Below are positions 18,202-28,837 of a DNA stretch of 64,000 nt, in pieces. Under the pieces are notes generated by a model. It was given only the letters and a program-made list of their open reading frames with translations. It ran no database searches and had not been told where the DNA came from. Within the stretch, counting starts at the first letter, position 1; the number at the start of each line of letters is the position of its first letter. Made by a program: the position numbers and the translations under genes. Source of the stretch: Rhodobacter viridis (GTDB lineage Bacteria; Pseudomonadota; Alphaproteobacteria; Rhodobacterales; Rhodobacteraceae); NCBI RefSeq assembly GCF_003217355.1, contig NZ_QJTK01000007.1:1-64000 (forward strand), in the 5' to 3' direction.

Positions 18202-19500
18202 TCAGACTTCCTCAATCCGGAGCGCCACCGGGGCGCCCGTCACGACGCCGGTGGCGGGAAGACCCGCGATGGCCACGTCGATCGCGTCGCGGGTGGTCTT
18301 GTGGGTGACGATCAGCACCGGGGCCGAGGTGTCCTCGTGGCCGTATTGGCGCATGCGCGAGATCGAGACGCCCGCCTCGCCCAGCACGGCGGCGACCTTG
18401 GCCAGCGCGCCGGGTTTGTCGAGCAGGTGCAGGCGCAGGTAATAGGGCGCGGGGGCCGAAACGACGGCGGGGATCGGATCGGCAAGGCTCGCGGCCGGTT
18501 GCCCGAAGGTCGGCAGGCGCAGCCCGCGCGCGATGTCGAGCACATCACCCATCACCGCCGAAGCCGTCGGGCCTTCGCCCGCGCCCGCGCCGCGCAGCAC
18601 GATCTGGCCGACCGAGTCGCCCTCGATCACCACCATGTTGGTGCCGCCCTGCAATTGGCCAAGCGGCGAGGACGAGGGCACGAGGCAGGGCATCATGCGT
18701 TGCTCGAGCCCGCGGCCGGTCATCTGCGCCACGCCCAGAAGCTTGATCTTGTAGCCCATGTCACCGGCGCGACGGATATCGTCAATCGAGATGCAGCCGA
18801 TCCCTTCCAGCACGACATTGGCGAAGCTGACCTTGGTGCCAAAGGCGATGGCGGCAAGGATCGAGAGCTTGTGGCCCGCGTCGATGCCGCCCACGTCAAG
18901 CTGCGGGTCGGCCTCCAGATAGCCCAGTTGCCGGGCTTCCTCGAACACCGTGTCATAGGGCAGGCCCGCGGTTTCCATCCGGGTCAGGATGTAGTTGCAG
19001 GTGCCGTTCATCACGCCCATGACGCGGCGGATCTGGTTGCCCGCGAGCCCTTCGGTCAGGGCCTTGATCACCGGGATGCCTCCGGCCACGGCGGCTTCGA
19101 AACGGATCACCCGGCCGAGCCCCTCGGCGAGTTCCGCCAAGGCCTGACCGTGATGCGCCAGCAGCGCCTTGTTCGCGGTGACGACATCTTTGCCCGCCTT
19201 CAGCGCGGCTTCAGTCGCGTCCTTGGCCGGGCCTTCGTGGCCGCCCATCACCTCGACGAGCACGTCGACATCGTCGCGCAGCGCCAGCGCCACCGGGTCG
19301 GTCTCCCAGGCATAATTCGACAGGTCCGCATCGCGGTTCTTCGTGCGGTCACGCGCCGAGACGGCGGTGATCACCACCGGGCGCCCGGTGCGGGCGGCCA
19401 GAAGATCGGCGTGCCGCTGCACGATTTTCACCACGCCAATGCCGACGGTGCCAAGCCCCGCAATGCCGAGACGGAGCGGTTGGGCGGCGGCGGCGGTCAT
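18202..19500 (-). CDS. hom: Homoserine dehydrogenase
   Basis: This 432-residue enzyme reduces aspartate semialdehyde to homoserine, the branch to threonine and methionine. It shows the N-terminal NAD(P)-binding GIAGLGTVGIGVV (residues 12-24) and the catalytic domain with the signature around EAAVAGGIPVI. A C-terminal ACT regulatory domain (about 350-432; YYLRLHLLDKPGALAKVA) usually gives threonine feedback. GAGG lies 5 bases before the ATG at 19500. It is probably transcribed with glpX, 162 bases downstream. Confidence 0.96.
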   Translation of the reverse strand: MTAAAAQPLRLGIAGLGTVGIGVVKIVQRHADLLAARTGRPVVITAVSARDRTKNRDADLSNYAWETDPVALALRDDVDVLVEVMGGHEGPAKDATEAALKAGKDVVTANKALLAHHGQALAELAEGLGRVIRFEAAVAGGIPVIKALTEGLAGNQIRRVMGVMNGTCNYILTRMETAGLPYDTVFEEARQLGYLEADPQLDVGGIDAGHKLSILAAIAFGTKVSFANVVLEGIGCISIDDIRRAGDMGYKIKLLGVAQMTGRGLEQRMMPCLVPSSSPLGQLQGGTNMVVIEGDSVGQIVLRGAGAGEGPTASAVMGDVLDIARGLRLPTFGQPAASLADPIPAVVSAPAPYYLRLHLLDKPGALAKVAAVLGEAGVSISRMRQYGHEDTSAPVLIVTHKTTRDAIDVAIAGLPATGVVTGAPVALRIEEV

Positions 19501-19576
19501 GGGAACCTCATGCTGTTGGCGATCAGATGCGCCCTGTTAGCCTTTCGCGCGCCGCAAAGCAACGCGCGGCGTGTCG

Positions 19577-19774
19577 TTACGGGGTGGCGGATCGCAGCGC
19601 CGCGGCGCGGGCGCGCAGCGCATCGGCGCGCGCTTCAAGCCCCGGCGCGGGCGAGGGCGAGAGCGGTTCCTCGACCAGAAGGGTGTCGGTCGGCATCAGC
19701 TTCGGGAAATCCGCGCCGGAGGCGGCCGAACAGGCGGCAAGGGCAAGCGGCAATAGCAGGGCAGGGCGCAGCAT
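19577..19774 (-). CDS. Small secreted lipoprotein, unknown function
   Basis: The 65-residue protein has a lipoprotein signal: a hydrophobic stretch and LALAAC lipobox with Cys15. The mature part is short and proline- and alanine-rich, ending in an arginine/alanine helix. No family is recognised. It lies upstream of hom in the same direction with a 76-base gap. The ATG at 19774 is the only start that gives the lipobox; the longer frame upstream has no signal. Confidence 0.6.
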   Translation of the reverse strand: MLRPALLLPLALAACSAASGADFPKLMPTDTLLVEEPLSPSPAPGLEARADALRARAAALRSATP

Positions 19775-19870
19775 GGGGGCTCCGGGTGGCTTGGCCGCAG
19801 CATAAAGGGCCCCGTCGCCCGCCGCCAGAGCCGGTTTGATATTGAACGCGCGTTCAGATATCTTGCGCGG

Positions 19871-20458
19871 ATGGCACGCAAGACAGGGTCCCATTCCGAA
19901 ATCACCGGCCCGCGCATCCGCGCCGAGGCCAGCCGTCTGTTTGCGCGGCACGGCTTTGCCGCCGTCTCGATGCGGCAGATCGCGGCGGCGGTGGGTGTGC
20001 AGGCGGGGGCGCTTTATCTGTACACCCCCGACAAGGAGGCGCTGCTCTTCGATCTGCTGAAGGCGCATATGGACGAGCTGCTCGCCGCCTGGGCCGAAGA
20101 GCCGCGCGGGGCGGGGGCGCTTGCCACGCTCGAAACTTTCGTGCGCTTTCACATCCGCCACAACCTGCCCCGCGCCGAGGCGGTGTTCCTGAGCTACATG
20201 GAACTGCGCAACCTCTCGCCCGAGAACTTCGCGGTGATCGAGGCGCTGCGCAAAGCCTATGAGACCGAGCTGGAAACGATCCTGCGGGCGGGTCAGGCCG
20301 AGGGGGTCTTTGCCCTGCCGGATACGAAACTGGCGACGATGGCGATCATCGCGATGCTGACCGGGGTGAACACCTGGTTCCGCGAAGGCGGGCGGCTGAG
20401 CCGCGAGACCGTCGAGACGATCTATTGGGACATGGTGCGCAAGGCGGTCGGCGCCTGA
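19871..20458 (+). CDS. TetR/AcrR-family transcriptional regulator
   Basis: The protein has 195 residues. The N-terminal helix-turn-helix (about 12-58) reads IRAEASRLFARHGFAAVSMRQIAAAVGVQAGALYLY in outline, with the tyrosine pair typical of TetR proteins. The C-terminal ligand/dimer domain is of TetR_C type. It diverges from the small lipoprotein and hom genes and is convergent with a Tad-like gene whose stop is 3 bases away. Its target and ligand are unknown. Confidence 0.88.
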   Translation: MARKTGSHSEITGPRIRAEASRLFARHGFAAVSMRQIAAAVGVQAGALYLYTPDKEALLFDLLKAHMDELLAAWAEEPRGAGALATLETFVRFHIRHNLPRAEAVFLSYMELRNLSPENFAVIEALRKAYETELETILRAGQAEGVFALPDTKLATMAIIAMLTGVNTWFREGGRLSRETVETIYWDMVRKAVGA

Positions 20459-20460
20459 GC

Positions 20461-21090
20461 CTATTTCGCGTCATCCCAGACCGTGCGCGGCCCGCGCGGA
20501 CGGGTGACGACGAAGTTCGAAAAGCGCAGCCTCTCGCTCAGCCCCATCGTGGTGAAGGCGGTGCTGCCGCCGGTGCGGAAGGCGCGGTCGCCGATGCCGA
20601 AGATCGGGTAATAGCGCATCGAGGTCTCGACGATCACCGCCATGTCGCCCGCCGCCATCACCGGAATGCGGTCGGCATCAAGGTTGATCGTGGCCTGGGT
20701 GTGCTTGTGAATGCCGTTCGATTCCGCCGTCGAATAGGAGCTGACCAGCGAGAAGATCTTGGTCGTGCCGTCGCAATTGTCGGTGTTCGAGACCGCCGAG
20801 CAGGAGACCAATGTCACCCGCATCCAGGTGTAATTGCTGTTCGGCACGTGGGTGATGAAGTCGAACACCTTCTTCAGGCCGGTGACATAGGTCGGGCCGA
20901 TGGCGTTCTGCTCTCGCGAGATCAGATCGCCCACCGCATAGCTGGCCTGCGACGCCAGCAGACGCGTGCGGAAGGCGTCGGAGATCTGGAAGGCGACGGC
21001 GAGCCAGCCCAGCAGCAGCAGCGAGGCATAGATCCCCTCGATCGGGATCGAGCCGGTTTCATTGCGCCAGAATTTGCGGAGCATCTTCAT
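20461..21090 (-). CDS. TadE/TadF-like pilus-associated pseudopilin protein
   Basis: This 209-residue protein has a short basic N-terminus, then NETGSIPIEGIYASLLLLGW: a charged/glycine boundary followed by one hydrophobic helix, as in TadE/TadF and other Flp pilus minor components. The rest is predicted extracytoplasmic, with two cysteines near 100 (SCSAVSNTDNC). It is the third gene of a leftward set whose first member is a VWA-type TadG, 9 bases after the preceding gene. Confidence 0.7.
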   Translation of the reverse strand: MKMLRKFWRNETGSIPIEGIYASLLLLGWLAVAFQISDAFRTRLLASQASYAVGDLISREQNAIGPTYVTGLKKVFDFITHVPNSNYTWMRVTLVSCSAVSNTDNCDGTTKIFSLVSSYSTAESNGIHKHTQATINLDADRIPVMAAGDMAVIVETSMRYYPIFGIGDRAFRTGGSTAFTTMGLSERLRFSNFVVTRPRGPRTVWDDAK

Positions 21091-21099
21091 CGCTGCACA

Positions 21100-21636
21100 C
21101 TATGGTTCGTTGACGAAGGCGGTGATCGAGACCAGCGCGACCTGTCCGCCAGCATCGCGTCGCAGCGCCATCGCGAAGGGGTCGGCCCGCATCATCGTGT
21201 CGATCTTCAGGCAGGCGCGCAGCATCATCAGCTGGTTGGTGCCGCCGCGCAGGATCTGCGGCGACAGGGCCACGGCACTCGAGGAATCGGTGCACACCAG
21301 ACCCGAGCTGTTGGTGGAGGTCCAGGTCGTGGTGTCGATCGGGAATACCTCGACCGCCAGCCGGTCCATGCAATTGCTGATGAAGGCGATGTTCTTGCAG
21401 ATCGACCGCTTGAGCACGTCGTGGCTGGGCAGGGGTTCGATGCCGAGCCGCAGGATCCGGGTCGAAAGGTCGACGCCGCGGTCGAACAAGGTCTGCTTGA
21501 TGATCAGCACGCTCATGTCGACCGAGGCCACCATGATCATGATGAAGAGCGGCAGCCACATCACCGCGGGGATGGTGACCGCCCCCTCTTCCGAGCGGGC
21601 GCGTCGCCACAGCCGTCTGCGCAGGCGCGAGAGCAT
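21100..21636 (-). CDS. TadE-like pilus assembly protein
   Basis: This 178-residue protein begins with an arginine-rich segment and EEGAVTIPAVMWLPLFIMIMV, the glutamate-plus-hydrophobic-helix pattern of TadE-family pseudopilins (cleaved by the TadV prepilin peptidase in characterised Tad systems). The mature part has four cysteines (KNIAF...CMD, VCTD, ACLK). It is the middle gene of the three-gene set, 10 bases from each neighbour. No TadA ATPase, TadB/C or flp pilin gene is in the window. Confidence 0.72.
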   Translation of the reverse strand: MLSRLRRRLWRRARSEEGAVTIPAVMWLPLFIMIMVASVDMSVLIIKQTLFDRGVDLSTRILRLGIEPLPSHDVLKRSICKNIAFISNCMDRLAVEVFPIDTTTWTSTNSSGLVCTDSSSAVALSPQILRGGTNQLMMLRACLKIDTMMRADPFAMALRRDAGGQVALVSITAFVNEP

Positions 21637-21646
21637 GCCGATCCCC

Positions 21647-23356
21647 TCAGTTCGTCAGACGCAGGGCGTTGATGGCCTCGGCGATCGAGGCGAAGGCGTC
21701 GGAGACGTTCGCCCCGGCCACGTCATAGGCATAGGTATCTGCGGTCGCACAGTTGCGCAGGATGTTGACCCCGTTCGTCGGCGCATCGACCGCAACGGTG
21801 AAGATGATGACGCCGCGGCTGCTGTTCTTGGCGGTTGTGCACAGGGCCGACAGATCGCTGTCCTTCTGCGCGAACTCGGACTGGATCGCCATCTGCGCAT
21901 AGAGCGCTTCCTTGGTGTTGGCGGCGTTGTAGCTTTTCAGCGGCGGCGTCAGGAACACCTTGATCACATATTGCAGCGTCAGGTTCTTGCTCCAGATCGT
22001 CGGCCAGGTGATTTGATACTTCGTTCCCGCGGGCAGGCTGGACAGCCAGGTGCTGTCGCGCATCCGGAAGTAGGGCGCCGAGCCCTTCGCGGGCAGGTAG
22101 TAGTAAAGCTGGTCCCAGTCGCCGGTCAGATAGCCGTTCGAGTCGGTCGAAAAGGCGGTGGCGTTTTTCATCGAGATGAAGCCGGAGTTGCCGGTGCGGT
22201 AGTCGGCCTTGGTCGAATAGCTCCGGGTGTTCTGACCGTCGGTCATCAGCACGAGCACTTTCAGCGCGGTCTCGTCGATGTCCTTGGTGCCGTCGTCATA
22301 GTCGAGCGGGCGGCCCCGGATGACATTGCTGGCATCGCCATTGGTGATCAGCGTGTTCAGCGCCGGACGCGCGGCCGGATCGAGCAGCGCCAGACCCCAG
22401 CGGGCGCCCATGTCGATGGCCGTGTCCCCCTTGGCGGTCAGACCTTCGATCTTGTTCATGATCGTCGTCTTGTCCGTGGCGAAGGCCAGAACCGAGGTGG
22501 CGGCCCTTTCCTCGCAGTTGAGGTTCGTCACGTTGGTGTTCAGGTTCCACGTCCCCTGACCCAGCGCATTCTGGCCCCAGTAGTCGAAGCTGTCGCCATA
22601 CATCGTGCGCGTCAGCGTCGTCGACGGCGAGACGGCAAGGCTGTTGGTCGGCAGCGTGGTCAGGTCGGCGCAGGTGTTCTGGGTGTGGTCGGTGCTGAGC
22701 GTGAAGGCCCGGGAGGTCTTGTCCCCCAGGATGACTTGCTGGTTGTAGGGTACGACCGAGATCGAGAGGCGGCCGGCGGGAGCGCTGGCGGGCTGGACCT
22801 TCTCGAACATGCTGGTGACGAAGTTCTTCGCCGCCGTCTTCAGCAACGCGATCCGGGTGGAGGAGCTGACCGTGTCGTTCATCGAGCCCGAGACGTCGAG
22901 CACAAGCGAGATTTCGACGTTGCCGATCGCCTCGAGCGCCTGGCTGTTGCCGTTCGCCGTCAGGTAGTCGATCCCGGTGAAGGGCTTGAAGATCGTCGGC
23001 ATCTTGTCCTTGGCGACGATCGTCACCCGGCGCCACTCGTGGAAGTTGCCTTCCTCGACGACGGGATCGATGTCGAGATAATCGAGCCCGGCTTTCTTCA
23101 GGTAATCGTCCACGACGAAGGTGGGGTCGAGATCTTGCGAGAGCGAGGCCGCGGCCAGCGCGGCCCGGTCGAGCGTGTTCTGGATCACGGCGCGGCGTTC
23201 CTCGACCCGGACGAGGTCGATGGCGACGCCGGTGCAGACGAGCATCAGGATGAAGATTTGCAACGACAGGATGATCAGTGCGCCATCCTCGTTGCGAACC
23301 AAACGGCGCAGCAACCCGCTGTTCCGATCCTTCCCGTCTCGACTGCTCAATTTCAT
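21647..23356 (-). CDS. TadG-like protein with von Willebrand factor A domain
   Basis: The 569-residue protein (ATG at 23356; the 21-residue extension upstream is arginine-rich and unlikely) has one N-terminal membrane helix (about 26-47) after RNEDGALII, the TadE/G-like start. A large VWA domain has the MIDAS motif DVSGSMN at 154-160 and a later LMTDGQN. TadG proteins are extracytoplasmic parts of tight-adherence (Flp) pili and bind metal through the MIDAS site. First gene of the leftward trio. Confidence 0.85.
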   Translation of the reverse strand: MKLSSRDGKDRNSGLLRRLVRNEDGALIILSLQIFILMLVCTGVAIDLVRVEERRAVIQNTLDRAALAAASLSQDLDPTFVVDDYLKKAGLDYLDIDPVVEEGNFHEWRRVTIVAKDKMPTIFKPFTGIDYLTANGNSQALEAIGNVEISLVLDVSGSMNDTVSSSTRIALLKTAAKNFVTSMFEKVQPASAPAGRLSISVVPYNQQVILGDKTSRAFTLSTDHTQNTCADLTTLPTNSLAVSPSTTLTRTMYGDSFDYWGQNALGQGTWNLNTNVTNLNCEERAATSVLAFATDKTTIMNKIEGLTAKGDTAIDMGARWGLALLDPAARPALNTLITNGDASNVIRGRPLDYDDGTKDIDETALKVLVLMTDGQNTRSYSTKADYRTGNSGFISMKNATAFSTDSNGYLTGDWDQLYYYLPAKGSAPYFRMRDSTWLSSLPAGTKYQITWPTIWSKNLTLQYVIKVFLTPPLKSYNAANTKEALYAQMAIQSEFAQKDSDLSALCTTAKNSSRGVIIFTVAVDAPTNGVNILRNCATADTYAYDVAGANVSDAFASIAEAINALRLTN

Positions 23357-23656
23357 CACGCTTCTCCGATCCCGCGTGCGACCCACCCCTGACTCGCGCG
23401 CCGGTAGACAGTGTTCCATCCCCCTTATCTCGCCGGATCGGGGCGGAAATGTGGCGCATGCAAGGCGCAGGCCGTTGATTATGCAGGGATTGGCAACGGT
23501 TTGGCGGGGGTTGTCGCTGCGGTTTCCGCGATCCAGACAATGCGTGACATGAATTCTCGTTTTTCGGCGACGATTAGAGGGATGTTAATCTTTACGCCGT
23601 ATCGATTCGCCTTTGGGCCTCTCGACACTGACGCTCCGAATCCCGATATAGGTGCC
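23357..23656. other. Intergenic region between tadG and dnaG
   Basis: This 300-base divergent spacer must hold promoters for both directions. It is AT-richer near 23540-23620 (ATTCTCGTTTTTCGG, GTTAATCTTTACG), where the dnaG promoter probably lies. GANTC sites occur at about 23390 (GACTC) and 23605 (GATTC). I see no reliable small gene, terminator or operator. Confidence 0.4.
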
Positions 23657-25657
23657 ATGTCCCTTCCGCCCGGATTCCTTGACGAGTTGCGCAACCGCCT
23701 GCCGCTGTCGCAGGTGGTCGGGCGCAAGGTGATCTGGGATCAGCGCAAGTCGAACCGCGCCAAGGGCGACTTCTGGGCGCCCTGTCCGTTCCATCACGAA
23801 AAGTCGGCCTCGTTTCACGTCGATGACCGCAAGGGCTTCTATTACTGCTTCGGCTGTCACGCCAAGGGCGATGCCGTCGGCTTCGTGAAGGAAACGGAAA
23901 ACGTCGGCTTCATGGAGGCGGTCGAGATCCTGGCGCGCGAAGCGGGCATGGTGATGCCCGCCCGCGATCCGCAGGCGGCGCAAAAGGCGGACCGGCGCAC
24001 CGAACTCGTGCGGGTGATGGAAGAGGCGGTGAAATGGTTCCGCCTGCAACTGAGCACGCAGGCGGGGGCGGGCGCGCGCGATTATCTGGCACGGCGACGG
24101 CTGGCCCCGGCGGCGCTTGAACGCTTCGAGATCGGCTTCGCCCCCGACAGTCGACAGGCGCTGTTTCAGGCGCTGACGGGCAGGGGCATTGCCCCCGATC
24201 TGATCGTCGATGCGGGGCTGTGTATCCGGCCCGAGGATGGCGGCACCCCCTATGACCGCTTCCGCGGCCGGATCATCTTTCCCATTCGCGACGCGCGCGG
24301 CCGGGCGATCAGCTTGGGCGGGCGGGCGATGGACCCGAATGCCCGGGCGAAATACCTCAACGGCCCGGAGACCGAGCTTTTCGACAAGGGCCGCAATCTC
24401 TACAACCTTGGCCCCGCGCGCGAGGCTTGCGGCAAGGGCAAGCCGCTGATCGTCGCCGAGGGCTATGTCGACGTGATCGCGCTGGTCGAGGCGGGCTTCA
24501 CCGGCGCCGTCGCCCCCCTTGGCACGGCGATCACCGAAGACCAGCTGAAACTGATGTGGCGCATCGCGGACGAGCCGATCATCGCACTCGATGGCGACGC
24601 GGCCGGGCTGCGGGCCGGGCTGCGGCTCGTCGATCTGGCCCTGCCGCTGCTGGAAGCGGGCAAGGCGCTGCGCTTTGCCATCCTGCCCGGCGGGCAGGAC
24701 CCGGACGAGCTGATCAAGGCCGAGGGCCGCGACGCGATGGAGCGGGTTCTGGCGGGCGCCAAGCCGATGGTCGATCTGCTTTGGAGCCGCGAGACCGAGG
24801 GCAAGGTCTTCGACAGCCCCGAACGCAAGGCCGCGCTCGACAAGACCCTGCGCGAGGCGCTGAAGAAGATCGCCGATCCCTCGATCCGCGCCCATTACGG
24901 CGAAGACATCAAGCGCCTGCGTGACGATCTGTTCGGCCTGTCGCGTGGCGGGCAGGCGCCGCGCTGGACGATGCCGCGCAGTGATGGGCCGCGCAGTGAG
25001 GGGCCGCGCAGTGAGGGGCCGAACAGTTTCAGGCCCCGCAGCCCGGGCACGGGTCCGCGCGGCGCAAAGCCGCCCGCGCTGCCGCTTTCCGCCACAAGGG
25101 CCTCGCTTCTGGCCTCGGCGGGCAGCGAGGCGGTGGCTGAACAGCTGCGCGAGACGATGATCATGGCGATCCTGTGCGCCCATCCCGCGCTGGTGGCCGA
25201 ATTCGAAACCCAGATCGAGCGGTTGCGCCTGTCCGGGCCGGGTTTCTCGACGCTGCGCGACACGATGCTGATGCAGGCACACCAGCCTCCCGAGGCTCTC
25301 GCGGAAGCTTTGGCGCGGGAAAACCCGGAGGTGCTTGAAACGCTGATGTCGCATCCCCATGTGCGCTCGGCCCCTCCGGTGCTGCGCCGCGACGACGGTG
25401 ACTTTGCCCGCATGTGTCTGGCAGAGGAACTGGCCAAGTTGCAGGCGGCGCGGGCGGTGCGGGCAGAAACCGAAGAAGCCGTGGAAGCGCTCGAAGGCCT
25501 GGCCGACGAGGGCGTGACATGGCGGATCAGCCAAGCGACGAAAGCCTTTCATCGTGCCGGAAAGTCAAAACTCGAAGACACGGGCGACCTGGGCGAGGAC
25601 CGGGCCGCCATGTCGGATTTCCTGCAGTCTTTGCTCGACAAGCACGGCGGCGGATGA
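23657..25657 (+). CDS. dnaG: DNA primase DnaG
   Basis: This 666-residue primase synthesises replication primers. It has an N-terminal CHC2 zinc finger with Cys43, His46, Cys64 and Cys67, and a TOPRIM catalytic core with EGYVDVIAL and DGDAAG motifs. A C-terminal helicase-binding region follows. The ATG at 23657 places the zinc finger at the normal position; the frame is open for 246 bases upstream without family similarity. A repeated PRSEG linker lies near residues 440-460, just before the C-terminal domain. rpoD follows, an old macromolecular-synthesis arrangement. Confidence 0.96.
   Translation: MSLPPGFLDELRNRLPLSQVVGRKVIWDQRKSNRAKGDFWAPCPFHHEKSASFHVDDRKGFYYCFGCHAKGDAVGFVKETENVGFMEAVEILAREAGMVMPARDPQAAQKADRRTELVRVMEEAVKWFRLQLSTQAGAGARDYLARRRLAPAALERFEIGFAPDSRQALFQALTGRGIAPDLIVDAGLCIRPEDGGTPYDRFRGRIIFPIRDARGRAISLGGRAMDPNARAKYLNGPETELFDKGRNLYNLGPAREACGKGKPLIVAEGYVDVIALVEAGFTGAVAPLGTAITEDQLKLMWRIADEPIIALDGDAAGLRAGLRLVDLALPLLEAGKALRFAILPGGQDPDELIKAEGRDAMERVLAGAKPMVDLLWSRETEGKVFDSPERKAALDKTLREALKKIADPSIRAHYGEDIKRLRDDLFGLSRGGQAPRWTMPRSDGPRSEGPRSEGPNSFRPRSPGTGPRGAKPPALPLSATRASLLASAGSEAVAEQLRETMIMAILCAHPALVAEFETQIERLRLSGPGFSTLRDTMLMQAHQPPEALAEALARENPEVLETLMSHPHVRSAPPVLRRDDGDFARMCLAEELAKLQAARAVRAETEEAVEALEGLADEGVTWRISQATKAFHRAGKSKLEDTGDLGEDRAAMSDFLQSLLDKHGGG
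24974..25018 (+). repeat. Tandem 15-base repeat inside dnaG (PRSEG linker)
   Basis: Three consecutive 15-base units (24974-24988, 24989-25003, 25004-25018) of the form CCGCGCAGTGAGGGG, the first with one changed base, encode PRSDG-PRSEG-PRSEG. They continue into degenerate PNSFR-PRSPG. This lies in the flexible linker between core and helicase-binding domain and may vary in number between strains. Confidence 0.8.
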
Positions 25658-25670
25658 GAATTTTCTCAGC

Positions 25671-25730
25671 TGATTCGCCCCTGTGATTCGTTGCCGTGAT
25701 TCGATAAAACGGCCAGAACCGATTCGACTC
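25671..25730. promoter_or_regulatory. GANTC cluster in the dnaG-rpoD spacer
   Basis: Five GANTC sites lie within 60 bases: GATTC at 25672, 25684, 25698 and 25721, and GACTC at 25726. The first three sit in repeats of TGATTCG spaced 12 and 14 bases apart. GANTC is the target of the CcrM adenine methylase of alphaproteobacteria. The cluster is in the 5' region of rpoD, where its promoter must be. Confidence 0.5.
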
Positions 25731-25781
25731 GCTGTGCGCCAGCCCGTGCGCAGCCCCGATGCAGCCCGACGAGGAGCGCCC

Positions 25782-27803
<2,022 letters not shown>

Positions 27804-27824
27804 GCGAGCCCATGGACGATCTCC

Positions 27825-27853
27825 AAAATGCGCCCCGCGGGGCGCATTTTTTT
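27825..27853 (+). terminator. rpoD terminator
   Basis: A perfect 26-base palindrome (27825-27850, arms AAAATGCGCCCCG) ends in TTTT and continues with TTT, giving seven T residues. It lies 21 bases after the rpoD stop. Confidence 0.9.
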
Positions 27854-27980
27854 GACGCAGCGTCATTCAAGTAAAAGTTGAAAATGTGCATTTCACTCTG
27901 CTTTTTTCAGGACCTGTCAACTGCCCCTTAAGACTCTCGGTGCAAGACTTTAGTCGGTGGGAAGAGATGGAGGGCGCAAG

Positions 27981-28826
27981 ATGACCATGTTCCGTGATAC
28001 GTTCGCCGACGTGTTCCATTTCGACGATCGCATGGCCACGACGGGCCAACACCTGCGGCGCACGGACGAGTTTCTCGATCTGGCGCAGGGGTTCTACGGC
28101 GAGACCGTCTTGCAGACCTCGCGCGGGTTGCGTCGTGTGTCGAGCATCCTCGAAGGCGAGGCGATGCGGACCTTCGCCGGCGGCCTGGCCACGGTGATGA
28201 CGATCGAGCGCTTCCCGGTCTCGCGGCTGCGCCATCCGATGCCGCATCGGTTCTGGCCGCTCAGCCTGCCTGCAGGTCTGTTCGGCAACACCCGCAACCG
28301 CTTCATCGCGCCCGAGCAATGCGTGCTTCTGCAAAGCGATCTGGCGGCCAAGGAACTGGGCAAGGGCCTGCTTCTGGTGCCGGCCAAGGTGCTGGGCCTG
28401 ATGCCGCAGGTGATCACGGTGAACCCCGGCCCGAAGGCGGTGCTCTATCGCTTCCGCTTCGAGCGTCCCGAGCTTGTGGTGACCGATCGTGGTGCGGTGA
28501 TGCTGTGCGATATCGGCTCGATGTTCGACGATTGGGCCGACCTCGATCCGAATGACACGCTGGCGCATATGCCCGATGTCGCGACGCTGCCCTTCGATGT
28601 GGCGGTGGATCTGATCCGCCGGGAAATCGAGTTCGATGGCGGGTTGGAGGCGCATTTTGCCAAGCATCTCGCCCGCATGGAGGCGATCCGCAAGGCGAGC
28701 TGCGCGCAGGAGTTGGAGATGGCGAACCGGCCGTGCCCGACCACCTGCCACCTCGGCACGACGGCCGATGCGGTGCCCGTGCTCAAGGACAAGCGCAAAT
28801 GCTTGACGACGAAAGTCCCGGCCTGA
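27981..28826 (+). CDS. Hint (hedgehog/intein)-like domain protein, degenerate
   Basis: The protein has 281 residues from the ATG at 27981. The part from about 50 to 190 follows the Hint_2 layout seen in many Rhodobacteraceae proteins: a 'pVRI...LG..R-dL-SP-H' segment, here LPAGLFGNTRNRFIAPEQCVLL, then LLVPAKVLG, then a 'V-Y-h---eRHE-v-a-G' segment, here AVLYRFRFERPELVVTDRGAVMLCD. The catalytic N-terminal cysteine and the histidine of self-processing domains are not evident, and the protein has no long fused partner. It is probably a non-cleaving or diverged member. Its function is unknown. Confidence 0.5.
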   Translation: MTMFRDTFADVFHFDDRMATTGQHLRRTDEFLDLAQGFYGETVLQTSRGLRRVSSILEGEAMRTFAGGLATVMTIERFPVSRLRHPMPHRFWPLSLPAGLFGNTRNRFIAPEQCVLLQSDLAAKELGKGLLLVPAKVLGLMPQVITVNPGPKAVLYRFRFERPELVVTDRGAVMLCDIGSMFDDWADLDPNDTLAHMPDVATLPFDVAVDLIRREIEFDGGLEAHFAKHLARMEAIRKASCAQELEMANRPCPTTCHLGTTADAVPVLKDKRKCLTTKVPA

Positions 28827-28837
28827 GCCTGCCGTGA

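Noticed and set aside
19500-19577. A threonine or SAM riboswitch before hom
   Set aside because: The gap to the upstream lipoprotein gene is only 76 bases, with no T-box or SAM-type stems.
23411-23656. A longer dnaG start upstream of 23657
   Set aside because: The additional codons have no similarity to primases, and the zinc-finger spacing already fits with the ATG at 23657.
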